From NCBI GenBank assembly GCA_016931185.1, contig JAFGFI010000392.1:1-42760 (forward strand): DNA of 42,760 bases. The letters are read 5' to 3'. The first letter of the stretch is position 1. Every line of letters starts with the position of its first letter. Origin of the DNA: Anaerolineae bacterium. GTDB lineage: Bacteria > Chloroflexota > Anaerolineae > B4-G1 > SLSP01. Under the pieces are notes generated by a model. That model was given only the letters and a program-made list of their open reading frames with translations. It did not search any database and was not told the DNA's origin. Positions 1 to 7,807 of this stretch are shown here, in pieces. Made by a program: the position numbers and the translations under genes.

Positions 1-838
1 AGACGTGCGCGAGGGCGAGTGCACGCTAGTACGTGGTATGCATATCCGTCCGCAAGAGATTGGGATGCTGGCGGCCCTGGGATACAGCGAGGTGAGTGTG
101 ATACGGCGACCGCGCGTTGCCATCCTGGCAACAGGGGATGAGCTGGTGGATATTGACGCGCCCCTGCTACCCGGCAAGATCCGCAACGCCAACGGGTATT
201 CCAACGCGGCGCAAGTGCTTAAATACGGCGGCGTCCCGCTGATGTTGGGCATTGCGCGAGACACAGTGGCCGATCTGACGGCCAGAATCCGCGCAGGCCT
301 GGCGCAAGGCGCGGACTTGTTAATGACGTCGGGCGGTGTCTCAGTAGGCGATTTCGACGTGGTCAAAAAAGTGTTGGCGGCAGAGGGCGAGATTTCCTTC
401 TGGCGCGTGCGGATGAAACCTGGCAAACCCCTGGCCTTCGGGCATATCACAGCAGAGATAGAGGGTATGCCGCGCACCGTCCCAGTACTGGGGATGCCGG
501 GGAACCCGGTCTCGGCGATGGTGTCGTTCGAGTTGTTCGCCCGCCCAGCAATTTTGAAGATGCTGGGCCGGACCAACCTGCATAAACCCACATTTGAGGC
601 AATTCTCGACCAAGAAATCCAGGTCAAAGACGCGCGGCGGCATTATGTGCGCGTGCGTCTCGAACAACGCGCGGATGGCCTCCATGTCCTGCTCACCGGC
701 GACCAGGGATCAGGCATCCTCAACTCAATGATACAGTCCAATGGGCTGGCGATCATCCCCGAGAATTGGGACCACGCGCCTGCCGGTGTTCGGGTCCAGG
801 TAATACCATTTGACGCTGAGAGAATTTTTTTAGTTTGA
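1..838 (+). CDS. moeA: Molybdopterin molybdenumtransferase MoeA, C-terminal part (5' truncated by window)
   Basis: MoeA inserts molybdate into adenylylated molybdopterin in the cytoplasm, the last step of molybdenum cofactor synthesis. The visible part carries the family's central and C-terminal regions: 'ILATGDEL' then 'GKIRNANGYS' (start of the MogA-like fold), 'MTSGGVSVGDFD' (pterin-binding loop), 'RVRMKPGKPLAFG' and 'VLGMPGNPVSAMVSFE', followed by the small C-terminal beta domain with 'GDQGSGILNSMIQSNGLAIIPE'. The frame is open to the left edge, and the residues before the first GTG (position 5) also fit the family, so that GTG is not the start. The stop codon (836-838) lies inside the -35 box of the next gene's promoter. 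No molybdoenzyme gene is visible nearby. Confidence 0.95.
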   Translation, partial: DVREGECTLVRGMHIRPQEIGMLAALGYSEVSVIRRPRVAILATGDELVDIDAPLLPGKIRNANGYSNAAQVLKYGGVPLMLGIARDTVADLTARIRAGLAQGADLLMTSGGVSVGDFDVVKKVLAAEGEISFWRVRMKPGKPLAFGHITAEIEGMPRTVPVLGMPGNPVSAMVSFELFARPAILKMLGRTNLHKPTFEAILDQEIQVKDARRHYVRVRLEQRADGLHVLLTGDQGSGILNSMIQSNGLAIIPENWDHAPAGVRVQVIPFDAERIFLV

Positions 839-863
839 CATAGTATCTCAGATATGTTATAAT
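835..863 (+). promoter_or_regulatory. Consensus sigma-70 promoter of the PadR-type gene
   Basis: TTGACA at 835-840 and TATAAT at 858-863 are separated by 17 bp, a perfect match to the housekeeping consensus. The -35 box overlaps the moeA stop codon. An 11-bp palindrome (TATC-TCA-GATA, 844-854) occupies the spacer, which suggests the promoter is repressed by a dimeric regulator, probably the PadR-type product itself. Confidence 0.85.
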
Positions 864-907
864 GTATCTAATTGATATATATCACAATACAGTATATCTT
901 ATTGATA
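844..907. promoter_or_regulatory. Three TATC...GATA palindromes, candidate autoregulatory operators
   Basis: TATC-N3-GATA lies at 844-854, TATC-N5-GATA at 865-877 (TATCTAATTGATA) and TATC-N5-GATA at 895-907 (TATCTTATTGATA). The two N5 sites are exactly 30 bp apart, about three helical turns, so they face the same side of the DNA. They flank and overlap the -10 box and lie between the promoter and the PadR-type gene. PadR proteins are dimeric winged-helix repressors that commonly bind their own promoter. The assignment to this regulator is inferred from position. Confidence 0.65.
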
Positions 908-939
908 CATATTAATCTGTTCATAAGGATAAAACGAAC

Positions 940-1500
940 GTGGAAATCCGCTATGTGGTTTTAGGATTGCTATCTCAGCAGTCAATGACAGGCTATGCAA
1001 TTAAAGCGATGTTTGATCATCTGAGCTGGTTGGTAGATAGCCCCAGTTATGGCAGTCTATATCCCGTGCTTCACACGCTGCTGGAATTGGAATGGGTGAG
1101 TGTTGAAATCGTACTCAATGAAGGCAAGCCACCACGAAAAATCTACTCCATTACAGAAAAAGGCCACCAGGCGTTGTTAGAATGGTCGAACGAAACTGTA
1201 ATGCCGAGATTTTCTACTAAGTCTTTCATAATGGGGTTGATGTTAGCAAACAATCTCCCACAGGACGTTATGCAGACCTACCTGACCCTGCGGCAGCAGC
1301 AGCTTACGGAATATCTTTCAGAAGATAAGCAGTTTCGTCAATCCAACGGAACAGTACAGAATTTGGGTCAATATTTGGTGACGGATTATGGTGTGACACT
1401 CGCCAGGGCTGAATTAGCCTGGCTCGAATGTAAGTTAGCACAACTTGAACAGGACACCATAACGTATGGAGGAGTAGATCGCAGCAGTGCGTCTGGCTAA
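940..1500 (+). CDS. PadR family transcriptional regulator
   Basis: A 186-aa protein with an N-terminal PadR winged helix: 'YVVLGLLSQQSMTGYAIKAM' (helix-turn-helix), 'GSLYPVLHTLLE' (the family's Y-P-x-L recognition region) and 'RKIYSITEKGHQAL' (beta wing). The C-terminal half (about 95-180) is a helical dimerisation domain of the AphA/Vir_act_alpha_C kind. The start is GTG at 940; the sequence AAGGATA about 10 nt upstream is the best ribosome site. PadR proteins repress detoxification, efflux or stress genes in response to small molecules. No target besides its own promoter can be named; neighbouring moeA and the translation genes are not typical targets. The family call is firm but the ligand is unknown. 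Confidence 0.92.
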   Translation: MEIRYVVLGLLSQQSMTGYAIKAMFDHLSWLVDSPSYGSLYPVLHTLLELEWVSVEIVLNEGKPPRKIYSITEKGHQALLEWSNETVMPRFSTKSFIMGLMLANNLPQDVMQTYLTLRQQQLTEYLSEDKQFRQSNGTVQNLGQYLVTDYGVTLARAELAWLECKLAQLEQDTITYGGVDRSSASG

Positions 1501-1567
1501 CATAAAGGGCGTGTTGTAAAAATCTGTTAGAGGTGTTGATACATTTCTAAATCCCGTAGGGCCTAAT

Positions 1568-1635
1568 ATGGACCTGGAGTGTACTGTTGATTGTCTTGAA
1601 AGCGACAACGTACATACAGGTCCATTTTTTGTTTT
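1568..1635 (+). terminator. Intrinsic terminator (long hairpin plus T-tract) after the PadR-type gene
   Basis: ATGGACCTG (1568-1576) pairs with CAGGTCCAT (1617-1625), and GTAC/GTTG/GTC segments inside pair further, with small bulges, with GAC/CAAC/GTAC. The stem is followed at once by TTTTTT and GTTTT. It separates the PadR-type gene from the CarD-like gene. It could also act as an attenuator if transcription of the next gene starts upstream of it, since no strong promoter was seen between 1636 and 1674. Confidence 0.65.
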
Positions 1636-1674
1636 AGATACACAGAATTCATGATTTGACACCAAGGAGGTTGC

Positions 1675-2199
1675 ATGTTTCAAATAGGTGATGCAGTCGT
1701 ACATCCGGTCAATGGCGCCGGTATTGTGACTCAACTCCAAACAATTGGGAAACAGAATGATGGTTTACAGTATTACAAAATCGAGATCATTGGTGGACAA
1801 AACAGAACCTTTGTGATGATGCCGGTTAAACAGGCCGAATCGCTCGGGTTACGATATGCTATTCCTGAAATACTTTTAGAACGTGTATGGCAAGTGCTCC
1901 GGGATGATCCTAACATATTACCCGCCGATCATAAGCAACGTTATAGGACACTAGAACAAAAACTGGATACACAAGATATCTTACAATACGCAGAAGTCGT
2001 AAGGGATCTGGAGTGGCGCAGAATAAAAAAAGAACATCTCAATATTCCCGGTAGGCGGATTTATGATAAAGCACTTCGTTTTCTCGTGGGAGAATTAGCC
2101 CTAAGTCAGGGAATTAAAATGCAGGAAGCAGAGACGCAAGTAAAAAACATAGTAGCAAGAAATCTGTCCACCCGGCAACTCGGAATAGCAGTTGTGTAA
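1675..2199 (+). CDS. CarD/CdnL-family transcriptional regulator
   Basis: A 174-aa protein with the CarD_CdnL_TRCF layout. The N-terminal Tudor-like RNA-polymerase-interacting domain (about 1-65) starts 'FQIGDAVVHPVNGAGIV' and contains 'YYKIEII' and 'VMMPVKQAESLGLR'. The alpha-helical DNA-binding part (about 66-165) includes 'QRYRTLEQKL', 'AEVVRDLEWRR' and 'RRIYDKALRFLVGELAL'. Family members bind the RNAP beta subunit and stabilise open complexes at rRNA and growth-related promoters, which fits its place ahead of infA and rpsU. A strong Shine-Dalgarno sequence (AAGGAGG, 1664-1670) fixes the ATG at 1675. A hairpin terminator follows at 2221-2250. Confidence 0.93.
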   Translation: MFQIGDAVVHPVNGAGIVTQLQTIGKQNDGLQYYKIEIIGGQNRTFVMMPVKQAESLGLRYAIPEILLERVWQVLRDDPNILPADHKQRYRTLEQKLDTQDILQYAEVVRDLEWRRIKKEHLNIPGRRIYDKALRFLVGELALSQGIKMQEAETQVKNIVARNLSTRQLGIAVV

Positions 2200-2220
2200 T
2201 GTAGGACAGACATTCTTATC

Positions 2221-2257
2221 TGTCTAACAGGTTGTCCAACCTGTTAGACATTATTTT
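2221..2257 (+). terminator. Terminator-like hairpin after the CarD-like gene
   Basis: A perfect 14-bp inverted repeat (TGTCTAACAGGTTG at 2221-2234 and its complement at 2237-2250) with a 2-nt centre is followed by TTATTTT. It lies 21 nt after the stop codon of the CarD-like gene. The T-run is short and interrupted, so termination may be partial. Confidence 0.7.
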
Positions 2258-2264
2258 AACCTAA

Positions 2265-2403
2265 GTTGCTACCTATCACGTGAATTTCTCTTTTTCGCCC
2301 CTACGGGGTGAAAAAGAGAAGGGAAAAGATGTTTTTTCGCGCGCGGCAAGAGCCCCGCGCGAAAAAAACACCCTTTTCTCTTCCGCTACCACAAGGTAGC
2401 AAC
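2265..2403 (+). ncRNA. Nested stem-loop leader upstream of infA (candidate structured RNA)
   Basis: An outer 10-bp perfect stem, GTTGCTACCT (2265-2274) with AGGTAGCAAC (2394-2403), encloses two further structures. The first is a hairpin at 2286-2320 (TTCTCTTTTTC-g-CCCC / GGGG-t-GAAAAAGAGAA, 3-nt loop). The second is a longer one at about 2321-2380 (GGGAAAAG ... TTTTTTCGCGCG / CGCGCGAAAAAA ... CTTTTCTC). The whole forms a closed multi-branch element ending 23 nt before the infA ATG. The right end of hairpin one and the left of hairpin two could also pair with CCCTTTTCTCTTCC, giving an alternative fold. The function is unknown: a translation-factor leader, a double terminator or a mobile hairpin element are all possible. 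Confidence 0.5.
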
Positions 2404-2426
2404 TCGCGTTATTTTAAGGAGATATA

Positions 2427-2660
2427 ATGGTAAAAGAAGAAAAAATAGAAATGATGGGAATTATATTAGAAGCGCTGAAGGGAACAAAGTTTCGCGTAAA
2501 ACTTGAGACCGGGCATGAAATCATAGGCTACTTGAGTGGTAAGATGCGCCGGTATTACATTCGCATTTTATTAGAAGATCGCGTTAAAGTGGAACTTTCT
2601 CCTTATGATCTGGATCGGGGCCGGATCGTTTATCGTTATAAACGGAAAGTAGCTGTATAG
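2427..2660 (+). CDS. infA: Translation initiation factor IF-1
   Basis: A 77-aa single S1/OB-fold protein that binds the A site of the 30S subunit during initiation. Family hallmarks are '[21 protein letters not shown]', '[17 protein letters not shown]', '[19 protein letters not shown]' and 'GRIVYRYK'. The usual length is 71-73 aa; this one has a few extra C-terminal residues. The ribosome site AAGGAG at 2416-2421 (TTAAGGAGATATA) sets the ATG. It is followed 80 nt later by rpsU. The structured leader upstream may control its expression. Confidence 0.97.
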   Translation: MVKEEKIEMMGIILEALKGTKFRVKLETGHEIIGYLSGKMRRYYIRILLEDRVKVELSPYDLDRGRIVYRYKRKVAV

Positions 2661-2739
2661 ATATACTTAAGCACGAATTTTCAGCAAAAAGATAGGGGAA
2701 AAAGTTAATTTAGAGTTATATAGAAGGGAAAAGATAACA

Positions 2740-2937
2740 GTGACATTTGTACAACAAAGAGAAAATGAATCTTTCGAAAGTTTGCTCAGACGTTTTCGCA
2801 AAAAAGTAAATCAAGATCATATTAAAACCGAGTTGAGGAAGCGACGCTATTTTATAACTAAAGGCGAGAAAGCACGTATTGCCAGGCAAAAGGGAATTCG
2901 TAGAGCACGAAAACGGCGACGGCGCGGGTCATATTAA
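2740..2937 (+). CDS. rpsU: 30S ribosomal protein S21
   Basis: A 65-aa, strongly basic protein of the S21 family: 'VQQRENESFESLLRRFRKKV' corresponds to the conserved N-terminal helix, and the C-terminus is an arginine/lysine run. S21 sits near the anti-Shine-Dalgarno region of the 30S subunit and helps initiation, so its position next to infA makes functional sense. The start is GTG (2740) behind an AGAAGGGAAAAG ribosome site; the stop is at 2935-2937, followed 33 nt later by truD. Confidence 0.93.
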   Translation: MTFVQQRENESFESLLRRFRKKVNQDHIKTELRKRRYFITKGEKARIARQKGIRRARKRRRRGSY

Positions 2938-2970
2938 AATCGAACTTTCATTTTTCTAAAGGATAAGTTC

Positions 2971-4140
2971 ATGTATATCAAGCGGGTTCTCGATGACTTT
3001 CAAGTAGAAGAACACATTCACTTTCCGGGTGAGCAGGGCGCATATAATTATTACCGGGTCGAAAAACGTAATGCCAGTATGCGACGTGTGCGCGAAGCAA
3101 TGGCCGCGCAACTCGGGGTGACGCCCAGTGCTGTAACTTTCCCGGCTCCCAGGGATATGGCCGCCGTAGCGGTGCAATATGCCAGTGTCCGCAAACACGG
3201 ACCATTACAATTTCAGGGACAGGGGTTTGTGGCGCACTGTGTCCAGCAAGGGCCTCGCGCATTACGCACCAAAGATTTACGCGGCAATCACTTTAATGTG
3301 ATGGTCCGTCACTTAACTAAGTCGGAGGCAGAAACATTAGGAAATGCGCTGGAGGAATTAGCATCTTGTGGTCTTCCTAATTACTTCGACGATCAACGCT
3401 TTACCTCTCTAACCCAAAAGGGATTTATAGGCAAAACAATTTTATTGTGTGATACAGAAGAAATATTGCACATATACCTAAGTGAGCCGATGCGTGGAGA
3501 TCCTAAACCCATCCAGGAATTCAAAAAACTGGTCAAGAATCATTGGGGGCAATGGGGATACTTATTACATCTAGCTCCACGTCCATCAAACTTACATAGC
3601 GTGATTACCTACCTTAAGGACCATCCCCATAATTACGATAGAGCAGCTAACCTTATTCAGGATCGATTACTTAATTCTTATTTGCTAGCTTATCAATCCT
3701 GGTTGTGGAATCACATTCTAGCACGCTACCTACAACGATATGATACCCAATCGGCGCATATAGACATTGCCGGAACTCAATTTCCTCTGCCGGATTTGAA
3801 TAATGAAGTATCCAAATTACGCAAACTAGAAATTGAATTGCCACGATTGACCGCATATTATCCAACGGAATTATTCCAGGTAGTAAAAGGGGTATTGGAA
3901 AGCGAAGGGTTAACCCAACAAGATTTCAACGTGCGTCTCTTGCGGCGGGTATATTTGACAAAAAGAGAGCGTCCCATCTGGTTTGCCCCCACCGATGTGG
4001 AAATAGGCAAACCCATTGTTGATGAGTACGCTCCTAATTTTTGGGCTACACCTGTCAACTTTACATTGCCATTAGGACACTATGCGATACTGGTGCTGAA
4101 AGCAGCGGCCGCGCGCTTAGGGGCCCCCTTTAAGGCTTGA
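2971..4140 (+). CDS. truD: tRNA pseudouridine synthase D (TruD), divergent active-site motif
   Basis: A 389-aa TruD family protein; E. coli TruD makes pseudouridine-13 in tRNA-Glu. Alignment by eye: 'DDFQVEE' at the N-terminus, the catalytic region 'PAPRDMAAVAVQYASV' in place of the usual 'AGLKDRxAVTxQWxSV', 'LRGNHFNVMVR', 'GLPNYFDDQRFTS' in place of 'PNYFGxQRFG', 'NLIQDRLLNSYLLAYQSWLWNHIL', and a C-terminal segment near 'RPIWFAPTDVEI'. The presumed catalytic Asp is residue 62 and is kept, but the flanking Lys is Arg and the following Arg is Met. The ATG at 2971 follows AAAGGATAAG. It is convergent with the lipoprotein gene at 4171 with only 30 nt between and no clear terminator hairpin. Confidence 0.88.
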   Translation: MYIKRVLDDFQVEEHIHFPGEQGAYNYYRVEKRNASMRRVREAMAAQLGVTPSAVTFPAPRDMAAVAVQYASVRKHGPLQFQGQGFVAHCVQQGPRALRTKDLRGNHFNVMVRHLTKSEAETLGNALEELASCGLPNYFDDQRFTSLTQKGFIGKTILLCDTEEILHIYLSEPMRGDPKPIQEFKKLVKNHWGQWGYLLHLAPRPSNLHSVITYLKDHPHNYDRAANLIQDRLLNSYLLAYQSWLWNHILARYLQRYDTQSAHIDIAGTQFPLPDLNNEVSKLRKLEIELPRLTAYYPTELFQVVKGVLESEGLTQQDFNVRLLRRVYLTKRERPIWFAPTDVEIGKPIVDEYAPNFWATPVNFTLPLGHYAILVLKAAAARLGAPFKA

Positions 4141-4170
4141 GCAAGGGCCACAAGTACCTAGATAGGACGG

Positions 4171-5106
4171 TTATTGATTTGTAATATCAAGCGCGTAATT
4201 CACATAAGTTCTCGGCTTTTTTGACTCAACGCTGAGCAAAATATAAAGACCACTGACCTCCTCCGGGACAGCAACTTCGGTGGCCCACTCTACACTCCCC
4301 TCCGCGGGGGTCAGGGGCACCTCGGGCATATCCAGCGTTTCGTATACACCGTAGATGATACCATCATCACCAATTACCGGCGGAATGCCGATGTGCGTTT
4401 TCAATGCAAATTTGTAGGGGTTAAAATTCTGCCACGTGAATTGTAAACCAGAACCAGAGCGTTGAACATCCAGGAGGCTGATAACATTCTCACTGAGCGC
4501 GATTATCTCAATTCCCGAATCCTGGATTAGGCTCTCCACAGGCGAAGCGATGGGATAGGTTAAATCCGTGACAACTTCGTCAAGATTGAGTTCCAATGTC
4601 CCTTCCACCTTGTTTGTCTCCTCAACCTCGACATAGTAATCCAATTCGCCATCAAAACTTACATAGTCAAGCGAGAGCGTAGCGCCAGCCGCTGCGACGC
4701 CACCTGCACATTCCACATAAAGAAGCTGCGTTTCCGGCTCTCCCTCATCATGGGTATAGCCGCGCATTTGAAAACCCGGCGCCAGGCGATGTCCCCCGGT
4801 GCTAATAAAAACCGTATCACACAATGTAGTCTTTCCATCAGAGGTGGTGAGTATGGTCGCTTTGCCATCCGCAGCCCGCATCGTACTCCAATCCCCCGTG
4901 TCGTTGCGTATCGTAATATCAATGCGTAAGTCCCCGGCATCGGACTCACCCACATTTGTCACAATGCCGGTCCAGCCAGCATTTTCTGCGTGTGTTCCAT
5001 CTGACAAGTTCTCCACCCCTTCAGGCAAGACAATATAAGCGCAGGATAAACTGATCATCGTACAAACCAGAAGAATCGGAACCAAGAATATCTTTTTAAG
5101 AACCAT
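4171..5106 (-). CDS. Predicted lipoprotein of the sugar-transport operon, function unknown
   Basis: A 311-aa exported protein. The N-terminus has a lysine pair, a hydrophobic core and the lipobox 'MISLSCAY' (Cys about 22), so it should be a membrane-anchored lipoprotein. The mature part looks all-beta: 'GWTGIVTNVGESDAGDLRIDITIRND' resembles an Ig-like beta sandwich, with two more Cys ('TLCDTVFIS', 'YVECAGG') that could form a disulfide. I do not recognise a named family. It starts 50 nt after the permease with the long extension (5157-6737) and is last in that operon, so it may act with the transporter or with that permease's outside domain. The minus-strand start is preceded by GGGGAGAGAAC. 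Confidence 0.75.
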   Translation of the reverse strand: MVLKKIFLVPILLVCTMISLSCAYIVLPEGVENLSDGTHAENAGWTGIVTNVGESDAGDLRIDITIRNDTGDWSTMRAADGKATILTTSDGKTTLCDTVFISTGGHRLAPGFQMRGYTHDEGEPETQLLYVECAGGVAAAGATLSLDYVSFDGELDYYVEVEETNKVEGTLELNLDEVVTDLTYPIASPVESLIQDSGIEIIALSENVISLLDVQRSGSGLQFTWQNFNPYKFALKTHIGIPPVIGDDGIIYGVYETLDMPEVPLTPAEGSVEWATEVAVPEEVSGLYILLSVESKKPRTYVNYALDITNQ

Positions 5107-5156
5107 GTTCTCTCCCCAAAATCACAAAACCTGCAAATGATAAAATCTCTGTCCCA

Positions 5157-6737
5157 CTACGGGGTATTGTTGTCCGCCGGCAATAAGGCCCTGATAACGG
5201 CCAGTGTAAAGCTATAATTGGGCGGCATATCCACACCGCCGTCAACCGCAGTAGCGCCCTTTTCCTGACCCTCATCAGCGATAATGACATAGTGAGCAAA
5301 ACACTGCCGGCATGGCGTATGGTAAGTGTCACGGATTTCATTGGTATACCAGCCGTAATCTTCAGTGATGGTTGTGAGCAAATTTTCCACCTCGGCAGAG
5401 GATACTGTTATTTCTACTGTGTTCTCACCGTCATCCTTCCATATCCGGCCTTCAGGATAGATTGCATACATCTCATCAACACAATTAGGGCCGGCAAGAC
5501 GGTGATAGGCAACCACTGCACCATCTTCTATCAGACTTGCAGCTTCATCAGTTCGGAATGATTGAATCTCACATTCGGTAGCTTCGGCCAAGTCACCGTT
5601 CGTTGAAGTTGGCCCTAATTTCGGTATCAAAACGGTCGCTAACACAACCAGGACCACAACTGTGCCAAGTCCAAAAGCGAGTTGTTGCCGTCTGTGGCGA
5701 ATAGCCCGTGTATCCAGGGTTTTTTCGTCAACTTTTCGGTTTGCCAATACGGCCTGCACACCAATAAAGATCAGCATCAGCACACCAATGACAATTTTGG
5801 TCCACCACGAGCTTAACGAGCCGATGAATTGGATCAGGGCTTGTGTAATGGCATAAACCATGACACCAAACAATGTACCAACCACATATCCCGATCCACC
5901 GGTCAACAATGTACCGCCGATCACAACCGAAGCAATGACATCCATCTCAAAGCCTGATGCATACAGACCATGGCCGGAAGATACAAAAAGGCAGAACGCG
6001 AGACCCGCCAACGCCGAGCAAAATCCGTTGAACGTGTATACCAGTAATAAGGTTCTATCTACCGGCAAGCCCATCAAACGCGCCGACTGTTTGTTACCAC
6101 CAATAGCATACACAGTACGTCCAAAACGTGTATAGTGGGCGAGATAGATTGCGACCAACAGCAGAATAAACCCGACAACGACGGGAATGGAAATATAAGG
6201 CGCCGGCGTGCCCTGCATATCCGCTAATTCCTTCAATCCTGGAATTAAGAGCTTTGTCTGCCCCAGAATTTTAAACGTACGATCGTCAATAGTAATGGCA
6301 TTATCGCTAATAAAGAAACACATACCGCGCGAAAACCACATGCCTGCCAACGTAGCTATAAACGGCTGCACTTTCAAATAAACGATAAAACTCCCCATAA
6401 TGAATCCCAGGGTCATCCCTATAGCAAGCACCAGGAGAATCACCAACCATGGATTCCAACCCTCGCGAAGTAAGGCAGCGGAAACCACCGTTGTCAGAGC
6501 CACAACCCCACTCACCGAAAGGTCGATACCCTCAGTTAGAATGACAAATGTCATTCCTATTGCACTAATCAAGACAAATGAACTATTTCTGAACAAATTC
6601 AGAAACACCTGCGGACTCCGCATACCATCAAAATAAATCGCTCCCATCCCATAGGCGACAAAAACCAAGAACGCCGTTGCAATCAGAGGGATAAACCTAC
6701 GATTGCTCGATATGAAATCACTTGCTCGTTTCAACAT
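5157..6737 (-). CDS. Sugar ABC transporter permease with an extra TM helix and extracytoplasmic C-terminal domain
   Basis: A 526-aa protein. Residues about 1-340 are a BPD_transp_2 (RbsC/YjfF-type) permease with the conserved 'AIGMTFVILTEGIDLSVSGVVAL' and 'YAIGGNKQSARLMGLPVDR' (cytoplasmic coupling loop) and 'VIGGTLLTGGSGYVVGTLFG'. Such permeases normally end near 320-350 aa. Here a basic stretch ('RHRRQQ') and an additional hydrophobic helix ('LGTVVVLVVLATVLIP', about 357-375) lead to about 150 residues that should lie outside. This domain has 'CVDEMYAIYPEGRIWKDD' and a Cys-rich 'YHTPCRQCFAHYV' motif (about 471-483). I do not recognise the domain. It follows the other permease with a 2-nt gap and is clearly in the same operon. 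Confidence 0.88.
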   Translation of the reverse strand: MLKRASDFISSNRRFIPLIATAFLVFVAYGMGAIYFDGMRSPQVFLNLFRNSSFVLISAIGMTFVILTEGIDLSVSGVVALTTVVSAALLREGWNPWLVILLVLAIGMTLGFIMGSFIVYLKVQPFIATLAGMWFSRGMCFFISDNAITIDDRTFKILGQTKLLIPGLKELADMQGTPAPYISIPVVVGFILLLVAIYLAHYTRFGRTVYAIGGNKQSARLMGLPVDRTLLLVYTFNGFCSALAGLAFCLFVSSGHGLYASGFEMDVIASVVIGGTLLTGGSGYVVGTLFGVMVYAITQALIQFIGSLSSWWTKIVIGVLMLIFIGVQAVLANRKVDEKTLDTRAIRHRRQQLAFGLGTVVVLVVLATVLIPKLGPTSTNGDLAEATECEIQSFRTDEAASLIEDGAVVAYHRLAGPNCVDEMYAIYPEGRIWKDDGENTVEITVSSAEVENLLTTITEDYGWYTNEIRDTYHTPCRQCFAHYVIIADEGQEKGATAVDGGVDMPPNYSFTLAVIRALLPADNNTP

Positions 6738-6739
6738 GA

Positions 6740-7807
6740 CTATCCCTCTTTCTTCTCCGCACCGATGTTCCGGATAAACCCTCTGACTTGTTCTGAGAAC
6801 AGCAGAATGACAATGATAACCACAATAGACTTAATAGCCTGAAGGGCAAAAGCCGGAACACCGATGGCGTACATAGATTGGGTTACAGCTTGCATCACCA
6901 AAGCGCCAACCACACTCGCAAGTAAAGAGAATCGCCCCCCAGACATAGAAGTTCCACCGATGACAACGGCAAGGATCGCATCCAATTCAGCGGAGAGTCC
7001 AATACTGTTGGCATCTGAAGTCTTGACGTTCGAGCAGGCAACCAAACCTGCGATTCCAGCGCACAAACCGCAAAAGGTATAGGCCATCAATTTGATGTTT
7101 CTTTCCTTGATGCCACTGAAATAACTGGATCGGAAATTGATTCCCACGGACTCTATGAACATTCCAATGGCCGTTTTGCGTGTGAGTAACCATGTAGCTA
7201 CCAATACAAAAGCCACAATATACAAGGAAACAGGTAAAATAACCCACCCTTGCCCAATATATGCAAACGGACGGTAGGTAATTTGAACCCGCAACCCGTT
7301 GGTAATCAATTGCGCAATCCCACGACCGGCAGTCATCAAGATTAGAGTAGCCACCATCGGCTGCATCTTTACGTAGGCGACCAACATCCCGTTCCACAAA
7401 CCACAGAGGATAGCGGCGAGCAACGCTCCCCCAATGACCACCCACAGGGGTTGAAAAGTGTACATAGGATCCGTGACAAAAAACACTTCGTTCCTGAGGG
7501 CAGATGGATTCATCAAAATTCCAGCGACCGAGGCCGAAATAGCCATCACCGCTCCCACAGAAAGGTCGACCCCATAGGTGGCGATCACAAGTGTCATCCC
7601 TATAGCCAATAAAGAAATTGTCGAACCGTTGCGCAAAATATCAATTAGGCTTCCATATAAGTTGCCATCTCTATTCTCAATGGTGAAAAACCCCGGTACA
7701 AAGATAAAATCAAAGAGCAAAATGAGAAATAGGGCGATAATGGGAAAAAACAATCTACTCTCTGTAATATTTCTCCACCTAAACATAGACTTTGAAAACT
7801 GTCTCAT
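6740..7807 (-). CDS. Sugar ABC transporter permease (YtfT/RbsC-like)
   Basis: A 355-aa inner-membrane permease of the BPD_transp_2 family with about 8-10 hydrophobic segments. Family signatures are 'LLAIGMTLVIATYGVDLSVGAVMAI', 'GINFRSSYFSGI' in the cytoplasmic coupling loop and 'VIGGTSMSGGRFSLLASVVGAL'. It pairs with the second permease and the double ATPase to import a monosaccharide. Its ATG overlaps the ATPase stop codon by 4 nt (translational coupling). The YtfT assignment rests on the locus (two different permeases plus YtfQ-like binding proteins), as in galactofuranose transporters; the substrate itself is not proven. Confidence 0.9.
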   Translation of the reverse strand: MRQFSKSMFRWRNITESRLFFPIIALFLILLFDFIFVPGFFTIENRDGNLYGSLIDILRNGSTISLLAIGMTLVIATYGVDLSVGAVMAISASVAGILMNPSALRNEVFFVTDPMYTFQPLWVVIGGALLAAILCGLWNGMLVAYVKMQPMVATLILMTAGRGIAQLITNGLRVQITYRPFAYIGQGWVILPVSLYIVAFVLVATWLLTRKTAIGMFIESVGINFRSSYFSGIKERNIKLMAYTFCGLCAGIAGLVACSNVKTSDANSIGLSAELDAILAVVIGGTSMSGGRFSLLASVVGALVMQAVTQSMYAIGVPAFALQAIKSIVVIIVILLFSEQVRGFIRNIGAEKKEG

